Shown: piece after piece, positions 15,827-22,699 of the stretch | How the letters are laid out: each line of letters begins with the position of its first letter | How positions within the stretch are numbered: the stretch's first letter is position 1 | The notes under the pieces: model-generated | The model's input: only the letters and a program-made list of their open reading frames with translations | What the model was told of the DNA's origin: nothing | Databases searched by the model: none | From: Haloarcula litorea | Lineage (GTDB): Archaea > Halobacteriota > Halobacteria > Halobacteriales > Haloarculaceae | Reading direction: 5' to 3' | Assembly (NCBI RefSeq): GCF_029338195.1 | Contig: NZ_CP119781.1 | Span: 124,001-188,000, forward strand | Length of the DNA: 64,000 nt | Translations under genes and position numbers: made by a program

Positions 15827-17089
15827 ATGGACGACACGCTACGACGTACGGTACGAATCAAACTCGACGTACCCAGAGAACATCGTGGCGATCTCCATCA
15901 GACCAAGACTCAATTCCTCCACTGCGCTAACCGAACGAGCGAGTGGGCGTGGCGGTACGACGACGACTGTATCACCAGCAAGAGCAGGGCCGAAGAGGCC
16001 CTGTATGACGAGTTGAGGGAGGAAACCGAGCTCACCGCTAACCTCGTTCAGAAAGGTATTCGTCGCGCTATCACAGCCGTCAGGGCCGGCGTCGAGAAAT
16101 TGACGCAGGGCAAGAAGACCAGCCAACCAAAGTTCGACTCGTGGAGCATCGTGTACGACAAACGCTCCGCGACGTTCAACGACGACCACGCTACCCTCTC
16201 GACGCCGAACGGAAGAGTCACCGCCGAATACGTTCTCCCACCTGAAAATCAGCGAGAGAACACGCCGTTCGGACGGTACTACGAGAGTGACAACTGGAAT
16301 ACGTCAAGTGCCACGCTCCAATATGACGAGAACGAGGACACGTTCTACCTGCAAGTTACGCTGAAAAATCCCGATTATGGGAGTGACGGACCGGAACGCC
16401 AAGAAAGCGAGTCATGTGATGATCTCCCCGAGAACGGAGTGGTTCTCGGCGTGGACTTGAACGTGACTGGCGCGTTCGTCGTCACCTCCACAGGCGAGTT
16501 CATTGGCAGTGCAGACTTCCTCACCCACAAGCGCGACCAATACGAGCAACGCCGCGGCTGCCTACAACAGACGGGTACTCGATCGGCCCACCTCACGATT
16601 CAATCTATTGGTAGTCAGTTCAGCGAGTGGTCATTAAACTGGCTCCACAACCAGGCCAACGACCTCATCGAGGAAGCCGGTGATGCGGATGTAGACGGGA
16701 TTATTTTCGAGGACCTCACTCACATCCGCGAGAACATTGCGAACGGGAGCAAGTTCCAGCAGTGGGCCTACGCGAAGTTCGTGGAACTCGTTGAGTACAA
16801 GGTCGAATCTACTGATTTGTTCGTCGATTTCGTGAACCCAGCGTACACGAGCCAACGTTGCTCATATTGTGGGTGTACCCACGAGGATAATCGCGACGAC
16901 AAGCAGTTCGAGTGCCGGTCATGTGGGTATGAGGTGAACGCTGATTACAACGCGGCGAAGAACATTGCAAACCGATACTGCAAGTATATCCATCGCGGGC
17001 AGAAGTCTCGCGGTGGATGGGCCACCAGTCAACTGGCCCTGAAGTCAGGGATGCTGAACGTGAATGGTGAATACACGCCTTCCGCCTAG
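15827..17089 (+). CDS. tnpB: TnpB (IS200/IS605-type OrfB), second copy
   Basis: A 420-residue protein. The RuvC residues are D210 in VVLGVDLNVTG, E295 in IIFEDLTHIR and the Asp of [11 protein letters not shown]. The zinc ribbon is CSYC...CRSC. It is clearly a different lineage from the copy at 13.1 kb (sequence identity looks low outside the motifs). No TnpA is adjacent. A GC hairpin at about 17119-17139, TCTCTGGG pairing with CCCGGAGA, lies just after the stop and is likely the right-end/guide-RNA structure. The element splits a hairpin-led orphan gene. The catalytic residues are intact, so it is possibly functional as an RNA-guided nuclease. Confidence 0.9.
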   Translation: MDDTLRRTVRIKLDVPREHRGDLHQTKTQFLHCANRTSEWAWRYDDDCITSKSRAEEALYDELREETELTANLVQKGIRRAITAVRAGVEKLTQGKKTSQPKFDSWSIVYDKRSATFNDDHATLSTPNGRVTAEYVLPPENQRENTPFGRYYESDNWNTSSATLQYDENEDTFYLQVTLKNPDYGSDGPERQESESCDDLPENGVVLGVDLNVTGAFVVTSTGEFIGSADFLTHKRDQYEQRRGCLQQTGTRSAHLTIQSIGSQFSEWSLNWLHNQANDLIEEAGDADVDGIIFEDLTHIRENIANGSKFQQWAYAKFVELVEYKVESTDLFVDFVNPAYTSQRCSYCGCTHEDNRDDKQFECRSCGYEVNADYNAAKNIANRYCKYIHRGQKSRGGWATSQLALKSGMLNVNGEYTPSA

Positions 17090-17118
17090 CGCGGATAGAG
17101 CGGGAGTCCACTGACAAG

Positions 17119-17139
17119 TCTCTGGGCTTGACCCGGAGA
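17119..17139 (+). other. right-end hairpin of TnpB element
   Basis: TCTCTGGG-CTTGA-CCCGGAGA lies about 30 nt after the TnpB stop. It is the expected position for the right-end hairpin and omega-RNA 3' part of IS605-type elements. Confidence 0.5.
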
Positions 17140-17246
17140 CGGTTGACGAAGTGCCGCTTTCCCATACTGCCAAACCAGTACGTCGTTCGCGACGGCGAAG
17201 TCCTCCACGCGGACCTCAGTTCCCCCGCCCCGATCGACGAGTAGCG

Positions 17247-17274
17247 TTGTTCGTCCCCCGGAAGGGGTGCGGGG
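17247..17274 (+). promoter_or_regulatory. covarying leader hairpin, copy 6
   Basis: TTGTTCG is followed by CCCC (17255-17258) pairing with GGGG (17271-17274) around the 12-nt loop CGGAAGGGGTGC. The start codon is 38 nt downstream. Confidence 0.65.
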
Positions 17275-17311
17275 CGATCCAGTCGCGGTCGCCCCGTGAG
17301 GTGATTGCTCG

Positions 17312-17974
17312 ATGGGACATCGCGCACTCGTTGCGTATGAACGCACAGACGGACAGTACACGCTCCACTACAGCCATTGGGGTGCAGCGAACCTGAAGCT
17401 CAAGCACCGAATCTCGGCTGAGTCGCCGTTCGGTGGCGACGACGCCGACTCCAAGTGGGCGAAACAGCTGCTGGCTGAACTGGTCGATGGCCTCGAGGCA
17501 GATGCGGTCGACGGCTATCTCGCCGACGAGGATCGACCGTCGACGGTCGTCGAGCCGAAGCCCCGCGCCACCGGGCTCACCCTCGACGAGATCGTCGCTG
17601 ACCATCTCGACTACCTCCACCACGAGGCGTTCTTCGTGGTGTCGACGACGTTCGAAGTGACCGCCTATCGGACGCTGTGGTTCGGGCTCCAGTACGAGTC
17701 GGAGACAGTCGAACAGGGGGAGACGGTCGGGAATGGCGCGCTCGCGACCGTTTGGTGGCACGACGGCGAGCCGGTCGGTGACGGCCACCTGCAGGGACAG
17801 TTCGCGGCCCTCAAAGACGTCGTCGGCGATATGCTCGACAAGGGCGTCTTCACGCCGTCGACGGCGAGGCAGTACCTGAAACGGAAACTCGCCGAGCGAG
17901 TCGGAGACCGACAGGAGCTGCTCATTCCGACCGGAGAATCACCCTTCGAAAAGGCGAGTCTGAACCACTTATAG
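17312..17974 (+). CDS. haloarchaeal orphan protein beginning MGHRALVAYER (DUF6735-like)
   Basis: A 220-residue protein. The N-terminus, MGHRALVAYERTDGQYTLHYSHWGA, is typical of a haloarchaea-specific family that I recall as DUF6735; the number should be treated as tentative. The domain alternates strands and helices: VVSTTFEVTAYRTLWFGLQY, then ALATVWWHDGEPVGDG. The C-terminus is basic and helical (ARQYLKRKLAERV). It has no cysteines and no membrane segment. It is led by its own hairpin leader. The stop lies 2 nt before the left end of the transposase-less unit at 17977, so the unit inserted just behind this gene. Confidence 0.65.
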   Translation: MGHRALVAYERTDGQYTLHYSHWGAANLKLKHRISAESPFGGDDADSKWAKQLLAELVDGLEADAVDGYLADEDRPSTVVEPKPRATGLTLDEIVADHLDYLHHEAFFVVSTTFEVTAYRTLWFGLQYESETVEQGETVGNGALATVWWHDGEPVGDGHLQGQFAALKDVVGDMLDKGVFTPSTARQYLKRKLAERVGDRQELLIPTGESPFEKASLNHL

Positions 17975-18040
17975 TTGGCTCTGTTGAAATCCTTAGCCGC
18001 TGATAGTTTGCTGAGGGCCTGCTGCATACAGCGCGCGTAT

Positions 18041-18076
18041 CTTGAAACCGTTCGTTGTCGAACGCCCGTTTTCAAG
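18041..18076 (+). repeat. inverted repeat upstream of hydrolase gene
   Basis: CTTGAAA (18041-18047) and TTTCAAG (18070-18076) enclose a tighter CGTTCG-TTGT-CGAACG stem (18049-18064). It lies about 60 nt before the hydrolase start and is a hairpin or operator. Confidence 0.5.
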
Positions 18077-18134
18077 GACTATTATTGCAAAAACGTAACA
18101 CCATCGGACAGCGTATGGATACAGTTGAGGAATC

Positions 18135-18932
18135 ATGGAGATCGTCATCTCAGCAGACGGCACGCCCATTGCCTACGAACGAACCGGCAGCGGCCCGCCC
18201 CTCGTTCTTGTGCACGGGAGCGCCGATCTCCACACGTTCTGGGATTTGGCCGGGGCCCGTTCTGCCTTCGCGGAAGACTGTACGGTGTATGCGATGGACC
18301 GGCGTGGACGGGGTGAGAGTGGTGACGCTGCCGAGTACACACTAGAACGAGAGGCCGAGGACGTGGCAGCAGTCGTTAATGCGATAGACGAACCAGTAAC
18401 GTTGCTTGGTCATTCCAGTGGAGCGCTTTTCTCTCTGGAGGCAGCCCTGCACACCGACAATTTGCGCAAACTCATCCTGAACGAACCTCCCGTAGCGGTC
18501 GGTGATCACGAACTCAACGTTGAAGAGACCGTCACTGAAATGAGAAGGTTACTGGAAGACGGTGAGCGCGAGCAGGCGCTCGTTCTGTTCCTGCAAGAAG
18601 TCGCCCAGCTCGCGCCGGAGGAACTCGACGCGGCTCGCTCGGCATCAATCTGGAAGGAGATGGTGAATGCTGCCAATACATTGCCCCGCGAGTTGCAAGC
18701 GATCGCTGAGTACGAGTTTGATGCTGCCCGGTTTGTAGAAATGACCACGCCGACCTTGGTGTTATCCGGCGGTGAAAGCCCGCCGTTCTACAAAGATGCA
18801 ACGGAAGTGGTCACCGGCGCGCTTCCAAACAGCCGACTCGTTACCTTCGACGGGCACGCCCACGAACCCATGAACACCGCACCGGACCGCTTCGTTGACG
18901 AGGTACTCGCATTCGTCCGTGAATCAAACTAG
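18135..18932 (+). CDS. alpha/beta hydrolase
   Basis: A 265-residue single-domain protein. It has the oxyanion-hole HGSAD segment (about residue 28), the nucleophile elbow GHSSGA (about 94-99) with Ser as nucleophile, an acid after a strand reading TLVLSGGESPPF, and the catalytic His in DGHAHEPM near the end. The length is typical of esterases, lactonases and haloperoxidase-like enzymes; the substrate is not predictable. It lies inside the IS6-like bounded unit, so it is cargo. The ATG at 18135 is the first start giving the canonical MEIVISADGTPIAYE beginning. Confidence 0.88.
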   Translation: MEIVISADGTPIAYERTGSGPPLVLVHGSADLHTFWDLAGARSAFAEDCTVYAMDRRGRGESGDAAEYTLEREAEDVAAVVNAIDEPVTLLGHSSGALFSLEAALHTDNLRKLILNEPPVAVGDHELNVEETVTEMRRLLEDGEREQALVLFLQEVAQLAPEELDAARSASIWKEMVNAANTLPRELQAIAEYEFDAARFVEMTTPTLVLSGGESPPFYKDATEVVTGALPNSRLVTFDGHAHEPMNTAPDRFVDEVLAFVRESN

Positions 18933-18971
18933 CCGGGCCACAACCGGTCTCCGATCCATTTTCCGGCGGAG

Positions 18972-19481
18972 TTATTGTGACGAGCTGGCGTCAGCAACGA
19001 GAGGATCGCCGACGATCTCGATCCCGTACTGTTCGAGCTGCTCGATAACGCGGTTCATCTGTGCTTCCACCTCTGAATCATCTGGAATCGTCCATGTGTC
19101 GGCTGGGCTCCCGACCGACGCCCAGAGCTGTTCGAGGCCGGGTTCGTGGACGAACATAAGCCACCGCGTTTCTTCTTCAGTGAGGTAGCTGTGTGGCCGT
19201 CCGTGAGGTGCAAAGACTGTCGAGCCATTCGTCGCGGTGAAGCGCTCGCCATCAACTTCGAACGTCACTGTCCCGTCGATGATGTACCACATCTCATCAT
19301 CAGATTGGTGTACGTGCATCGGCGGCGACTGTCCCGCAGGGACGTGCTCTTCGATCATCGAGAACGAGCCGTTGGTATTCTCCGCTGTGGCCTTCAGGAC
19401 GGTGAGCGACCCGAGAGACCAGTACGCATCACCTTCTTGGGAGTCGAGCATCCACGCTTGCGGTTGTTCGTCCGTGTCCAT
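18972..19481 (-). CDS. cupin-domain protein
   Basis: 169 residues from the ATG at 19481 (MDTDEQPQAW); a start at 19502 would add seven residues. The cupin motif 1, PPMHVHQSDDEMWYIIDG, has the His-x-His...Glu metal ligands, and motif 2, FAPHGRPHSY, supplies the last His. Small cupins of this kind bind a metal and act as dioxygenases, isomerases or sensors. The substrate is unknown. It is convergent with the alpha/beta hydrolase inside the same mobile unit and may act in the same detoxification step; that link is inference. Confidence 0.82.
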   Translation of the reverse strand: MDTDEQPQAWMLDSQEGDAYWSLGSLTVLKATAENTNGSFSMIEEHVPAGQSPPMHVHQSDDEMWYIIDGTVTFEVDGERFTATNGSTVFAPHGRPHSYLTEEETRWLMFVHEPGLEQLWASVGSPADTWTIPDDSEVEAQMNRVIEQLEQYGIEIVGDPLVADASSSQ

Positions 19482-19624
19482 GCGTCCATTACGTCTCCTC
19501 ATAGTATAAGCGGCTAAGGTGGCTATTGCTGAATACCAGCCTCTATATTCAGCACGCTACATCTATCCGGTCCTGAGGGTTTCAACAGAGCCTACTAGTT
19601 CGATCTGCTTCGTGGCAACTGCTG

Positions 19625-19653
19625 TTTTTCAGGGGTCGGAATGGGTGAGCCCC
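19625..19653 (+). promoter_or_regulatory. covarying leader hairpin, copy 7 (stem strands swapped)
   Basis: TTTTTC is followed by GGGG (19632-19635) pairing with CCCC (19650-19653). The loop keeps GGAATGGGTGA. Compared with other copies the G and C strands are exchanged, direct evidence that pairing, not sequence, is conserved. Confidence 0.72.
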
Positions 19654-19672
19654 GCCATAGGCTCGTGATTCG

Positions 19673-20089
19673 ATGACCTCAGAGGACGACCCGTTTCACG
19701 ACTGCGAGTTGGGTCCCGAGGCAATCCTCGGGACACGCACCTTCGAAGGCGTCCTGTTCACCGACAAGACGGAAACCCCGGTAAACGTGCTCACCGGCGA
19801 GACGCCCGCACATTCGCAGGCCACTGTCGAGGAAGCGAAGGCGTTCGCTGCGAGTATCGACACGGAGACGCCCCAGATCGCGCTCCCCGCATCCGTCGAG
19901 TCGCAGATCGAAACACAGAGCAAGCCCTACACGGCGGCCGCATTCTTCCACTTCAAGGCGACTGGCTCGCTCGAACGCCACCGCGCCTACCACGCCGCCT
20001 ATGAGGCGGATGCGTTCGCGGTCGACTTCGAGGCAGATTACGCGTCGGGCGACCTGACCATCACTGTCGAACGAGCGGACGAAGCCTAA
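19673..20089 (+). CDS. orphan protein, unknown function
   Basis: A 138-residue acidic protein starting 20 nt after a leader hairpin. It has no recognised motif. The middle contains a helix pair (TVEEAKAFAASIDTET) and the C-terminal half an alpha/beta pattern (YTAAAFFHFKATGSLERHRAYHAAYEADAFAVDFEADYASGDLTITVERA). The C-terminus looks like two antiparallel strands. It has a single cysteine and no membrane segment. It is part of the tandem array of hairpin-led genes from 17.3 to 25.1 kb. Confidence 0.6.
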   Translation: MTSEDDPFHDCELGPEAILGTRTFEGVLFTDKTETPVNVLTGETPAHSQATVEEAKAFAASIDTETPQIALPASVESQIETQSKPYTAAAFFHFKATGSLERHRAYHAAYEADAFAVDFEADYASGDLTITVERADEA

Positions 20090-20111
20090 GAATCCGCCGT
20101 CACGAGGAGAG

Positions 20112-20142
20112 TTTTTCGAGCGCCGGCGATGGGTGCCGGCGC
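20112..20142 (+). promoter_or_regulatory. covarying leader hairpin, copy 8
   Basis: TTTTTC is followed by GCGCCGGC (20120-20127) pairing perfectly with GCCGGCGC (20135-20142), with loop GATGGGT. It is an eight-pair stem unlike the C/G runs elsewhere, but the loop is conserved. Confidence 0.75.
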
Positions 20143-20193
20143 AGCTGGAGCGAGCAACGATTCCCGGTGCGTCGGCGTTTCGAGGTGTTCGAG

Positions 20194-20685
20194 ATGCATA
20201 TGGTGATTTACGCTCTGGTAGAGGCATCGGCGCACGACGACGCGCTGGCCACCGGAAAGTCAGTGTTCGACCGCTTGGTCGGCGCGGACCCACACGCCGG
20301 CGCCGTCTTCGATTACTATGTGACCTTCGGCGAGGAGGACACGTCCGTTGCGGGGAAGGCACGATGGGGGGAGTTGCCGACGGCAGCCCCCGTCGACTCC
20401 GATGACGGCCAGGACCTGCTCGAGCGTGGCTGGGAGGCGACGAAGGAGGAATTCGAGCGTAATCTCGACCGGGTGAAGGAGGCCATCGACGAGCTCTCCG
20501 ACGAGGAGATCATGCGCGACGAGGACCTCGCCCGGCACGCCTTCCACCAGGTCGGTGCGTACGACGGCCCGACGGTCTTCCTGTACACCGAACACGGAAC
20601 CGGCATTCGTCACCGTGGACAACTGGATCGACTCCTCGAGGAGAGTGAGGAGCTCTGGATCGTGCCCGCTGACGTCCACTTCTAA
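20194..20685 (+). CDS. orphan protein, unknown function
   Basis: 163 residues from the ATG at 20194 (MHMVIYALVEASAHDDAL); a GTG at 20167 would add nine residues and sit 25 nt from the hairpin, so either start is possible. It opens with a hydrophobic strand, has a long charged helix (WEATKEEFERNLDRVKEAIDELSDEEIMRD) and closes with LDRLLEESEELWIVPADVHF. It has no cysteine or catalytic signature. The stop is 2 nt before the next gene, which therefore belongs to the same transcript. Confidence 0.62.
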   Translation: MHMVIYALVEASAHDDALATGKSVFDRLVGADPHAGAVFDYYVTFGEEDTSVAGKARWGELPTAAPVDSDDGQDLLERGWEATKEEFERNLDRVKEAIDELSDEEIMRDEDLARHAFHQVGAYDGPTVFLYTEHGTGIRHRGQLDRLLEESEELWIVPADVHF

Positions 20686-20687
20686 GA

Positions 20688-21053
20688 ATGTCCCGTATCA
20701 CCAACTGGCGACGCGAGAGCTGCTCGCCGACGCTCGCGTATCGGAACACCGAGACCGGTGCGCGAGCCGTCCTGCATCGAGCCCCGGATTCCTACCGGTA
20801 CAAGTGGCGCGGAGCAATCATCGTCGACGGCTACCCGGTCTGGTCGCGGGGATACGAGACGAAGGACGCGACGTCATTCCGTGACGAACTCCGGGAGCGG
20901 CCCGCGCCGGACCTCAGCTGTCCGGAATGTCCGAACAACGACGTTTGCGTCGGCGAGAAGGCGGCAGACGGGGCGAAAGTTCAGCGGTGGTACGACTGCC
21001 CCAACTGTGGGTACGAAGCCCCCTCACGTATCATCTACGGCGCCGAACGGTGA
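20688..21053 (+). CDS. zinc-ribbon orphan protein
   Basis: A 121-residue protein. The N-terminal half is a beta-rich domain (YRYKWRGAIIVDGYPVWSRGYETKD). The C-terminal zinc ribbon is CPEC...CPNC (about residues 78-107), plus one extra Cys in CVGE. It starts 2 nt after the upstream stop and has no hairpin of its own, so it is second in a bicistronic unit. It is probably a nucleic-acid- or protein-binding adaptor; there is no closer assignment. Confidence 0.62.
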   Translation: MSRITNWRRESCSPTLAYRNTETGARAVLHRAPDSYRYKWRGAIIVDGYPVWSRGYETKDATSFRDELRERPAPDLSCPECPNNDVCVGEKAADGAKVQRWYDCPNCGYEAPSRIIYGAER

Positions 21054-21074
21054 GTGGGTGAGCGCTGGGCGCTG

Positions 21075-21105
21075 TTTTTCGGCCGGGCACGAGGTGGTGG
21101 CCCGG
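21075..21105 (+). promoter_or_regulatory. covarying leader hairpin, copy 9
   Basis: TTTTTC is followed by CCGGGC (21083-21088) pairing with GCCCGG (21100-21105), with loop ACGAGGTGGTG. The start codon is 22 nt downstream. Confidence 0.72.
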
Positions 21106-21126
21106 GACAACCGGGTGAGTCAACCA

Positions 21127-21522
21127 ATGAGTCTCGAAGTACTTGACCGCCACAGCGAAGCACTGTTCGAGTTCCTCTGGTGTCCCGTCTGCGGGCAGGA
21201 GGTCTTCACTCACATTCCGTTCGAAGGTGTGTTCTGCAAGAACTGCAACACACAGGTCGAACTCCAAGAGTCCCGAGAGACACGCGGCTACGAGGAGGCC
21301 GTCCTCGCCTGCTTCGATTCGACCACGACCTGGAACCTCCACGTCGACGAGAAGCTCCGTCGCGACCTACCCGATGGGTCGGCACGGGTGAAGATCCTCG
21401 GCGCACCGGGTGCCTACAAGGTCGACTGGTGGAGTCCGGAGCCGGGTGAGGACTGGCAGCCGGTCGAACAAGGCGAGTTCGACGATGTCGACGAACCAGC
21501 CGATATCTCCCATCTCGCGTAG
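21127..21522 (+). CDS. zinc-ribbon orphan protein (MSLEVLDRHSEALFEFLWCPVCG)
   Basis: A 131-residue protein with an N-terminal zinc ribbon, CPVC (about residues 19-22) and CKNC (about 37-40). It is followed by a strand-rich region with conserved-looking EEAVLACFDSTTTWNLHVDEKLR and an acidic tail. I recognise this as a recurrent haloarchaeal plasmid protein but do not know a function. The ATG at 21127 is 22 nt behind its leader hairpin, the common spacing in this block, which supports that start over longer frames. Confidence 0.66.
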   Translation: MSLEVLDRHSEALFEFLWCPVCGQEVFTHIPFEGVFCKNCNTQVELQESRETRGYEEAVLACFDSTTTWNLHVDEKLRRDLPDGSARVKILGAPGAYKVDWWSPEPGEDWQPVEQGEFDDVDEPADISHLA

Positions 21523-21544
21523 GGGAAAGCAGTCCCTGTGGCTG

Positions 21545-21572
21545 TTTTTCACCCCCTGAGGGGTGCGGGGGT
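21545..21572 (+). promoter_or_regulatory. covarying leader hairpin, copy 10
   Basis: TTTTTC is followed by ACCCCC (21551-21556) pairing with GGGGGT (21567-21572), with the 10-nt loop TGAGGGGTGC. Confidence 0.75.
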
Positions 21573-21601
21573 GCTCGAACGAGTAGCTCCCGAACAGACC
21601 G

Positions 21602-22003
21602 ATGAGTAGACCTAGCGACACACACTCGATTGAACAGACACACCCAGCGAGCGACTGCGACATCGCCTACGTCGGGTATCGGCAGAGCGGGCAGGCTATC
21701 GTCGAGAAACGTCCCGGTCAAGAACGGCTCACGCCAGAGCGGAGTCTCGAACTGGCGAACCACAGTCCCTCGGGATTCGAATGGGGATATGGTGGTAGTG
21801 GTCCGGCACAACTCGCGCTCGCACTCCTCCTCGATTACACGGATGACGAAGCGGTCGCCCTCGACCACTACCAAGAGTTCAAAACCGAGGTCGTGAGCCA
21901 ACTGGACTGCGCAGGGTCTGCTGGAAGCTGGCGACTCACCGGAGCCGAGATCGACGCAGTCCTTCGCGCAACACCCGGCGAGCCGGCCGCACCGTCCATC
22001 TAA
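21602..22003 (+). CDS. DUF6166-like protein
   Basis: A 133-residue protein. The core IAYVGYRQSGQAIVEKRP and then FEWGYGGSGPAQLALALLLDYTDDEAVALDHYQEFKTEVVSQL match what I recall of the DUF6166 family, found in bacteria, archaea and phages. The family has no known activity; the GYGGSGPAQLALALL stretch is its hallmark and sits near the middle. The first 20 residues are disordered. It is preceded by a leader hairpin (30 nt) and followed 23 nt later by another small gene. Confidence 0.72.
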   Translation: MSRPSDTHSIEQTHPASDCDIAYVGYRQSGQAIVEKRPGQERLTPERSLELANHSPSGFEWGYGGSGPAQLALALLLDYTDDEAVALDHYQEFKTEVVSQLDCAGSAGSWRLTGAEIDAVLRATPGEPAAPSI

Positions 22004-22026
22004 ATACCAATCACCGAAAGTAACCC

Positions 22027-22305
22027 ATGTCAGAACATACCCAACCATCTCGTGCAGATGATGAACCGGCTGAATCGAGCGAACAGACGACACGAACGGA
22101 GTACGTCGAACGCAGTGATGTCGGCGTCTCCCTCACAGTGAAGCTCAAACGTGGAACCGGTACCAGGGATCAGGACGAGGTAATCGCGAAAGCGAAAGGC
22201 AAGACCCTCGAAGACGCTCGCGAGGACATGGAGAATCTTCGGGAGTATATCCATGATCTCGCAGAGGATGCCCGCCAGATCCAACCCGAGGAAGAAGACG
22301 GGTAA
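22027..22305 (+). CDS. small acidic haloarchaeal protein
   Basis: A 92-residue protein. Residues 1-30 are disordered and acidic. Residues about 32-85 form a strand pair (VGVSLTVKLKRGTGTRDQDEVIAKAKGK) and a helix (LEDAREDMENLREYIHDLAEDARQI). This beta-beta-helix layout recurs in haloarchaeal proteins that accompany replication or plasmid genes. There is no catalytic motif. It is 23 nt behind the DUF6166-like gene without its own hairpin, so it is probably co-transcribed. Confidence 0.6.
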   Translation: MSEHTQPSRADDEPAESSEQTTRTEYVERSDVGVSLTVKLKRGTGTRDQDEVIAKAKGKTLEDAREDMENLREYIHDLAEDARQIQPEEEDG

Positions 22306-22317
22306 CGGCGAGGGCTG

Positions 22318-22348
22318 TTTTTTGTCGCCTCAGTAGTGGTGGAGGCGA
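22318..22348 (+). promoter_or_regulatory. covarying leader hairpin, copy 11
   Basis: TTTTTT is followed by TCGCCTC (22325-22331) pairing perfectly with GAGGCGA (22342-22348), with loop AGTAGTGGTG. The stem contains A-U and mixed pairs absent from other copies, strong covariation. The GTG start is 7 nt downstream. Confidence 0.78.
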
Positions 22349-22354
22349 TCATCA

Positions 22355-22576
22355 GTGAGCAATCCAGATAGTCAAACAACAGACGCAAGCGAGCTTTCGC
22401 CAGAACAGCGGCTCGAGCCCCCGAATACGCGACTCATCAACGCTGGTATCGCGACGATTCACGACATGGAGACACTCCGAGCCTGCGTCGCCTACGAGAA
22501 TGCTAACCAGAACCGGACGCATATTCTGCGACGCCTCGAGTGGAAGGCTAAGGAGCTCCGTGAGGACAAGGAGTAG
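22355..22576 (+). CDS. small helical protein, unknown function
   Basis: 73 residues from a GTG at 22355. After a 20-residue disordered start it is predicted helical: LINAGIATIHDMETLRACVAYENANQNRTHILRRLEWKAKELREDKE. The segment GIATIHDMETLRACVAYE resembles a small HhH/SAM-like helical hairpin, but this is not certain. It ends 10 nt before inverted-repeat copy 3 and is the last gene of its hairpin-led unit. Confidence 0.58.
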   Translation: MSNPDSQTTDASELSPEQRLEPPNTRLINAGIATIHDMETLRACVAYENANQNRTHILRRLEWKAKELREDKE

Positions 22577-22585
22577 ATCCCGGTC

Positions 22586-22626
22586 TTAACCAACAATCCA
22601 GAGTTGTATCACTAATTGTTGGTTAA
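22586..22626. repeat. TTAACCAACA inverted repeat, copy 3
   Basis: TTAACCAACA (22586-22595) and TGTTGGTTAA (22617-22626) have a 21-nt spacer. It is followed 16 nt later by the T-run of leader copy 12. Confidence 0.85.
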
Positions 22627-22642
22627 TATGATGTAGTCCCGG

Positions 22643-22671
22643 TTTTTCGAGCCCCTGAATGGGTGCGGGGC
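22643..22671 (+). promoter_or_regulatory. covarying leader hairpin, copy 12
   Basis: TTTTTC is followed by GCCCC (22651-22655) pairing with GGGGC (22667-22671), with the 11-nt loop TGAATGGGTGC. It leads to the ATG at 22700, 29 nt downstream. Confidence 0.75.
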
Positions 22672-22699
22672 GGCCAGCAGCGGCCTCGCAAGCCCAGTC

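Larger units (their letters stand above)
15766..17244 (+). pseudogene. orphan gene interrupted by the second TnpB element
   Basis: An ATG at 15766, 22 nt behind a leader hairpin, opens a frame MTHLTEQFHIT that hits a stop at 15805, just where the TnpB element begins. After the element, a frame ending at 17244 reads LPNQYVVRDGEVLHADLSSPAPIDE and then TAG. It looks like a real C-terminus and is immediately followed by the next leader hairpin. The simplest reading is one small gene of the hairpin-led block, split by TnpB insertion. How much of the middle is lost cannot be judged without an intact homologue. Confidence 0.6.
17977..19592. mobile_element. 1.6 kb unit with IS6-like terminal inverted repeats but no transposase
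   Basis: GGCTCTGTTGAAA (17977-17989) and its exact reverse complement (19580-19592) bound 1,616 bp. The repeats resemble IS6-family ends (compare GGCACTGTTGCAAA of IS26). The 8-bp flanks TTATAGTT and TACTAGTT match at 6 of 8 positions, as an old 8-bp target duplication would. A second shared stretch, CTTAGCCGCT, occurs inside each end. Inside are only an alpha/beta hydrolase and a cupin gene in convergent orientation. It could be a cargo-carrying non-autonomous element or a derivative in which the transposase was replaced. Confidence 0.65.
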
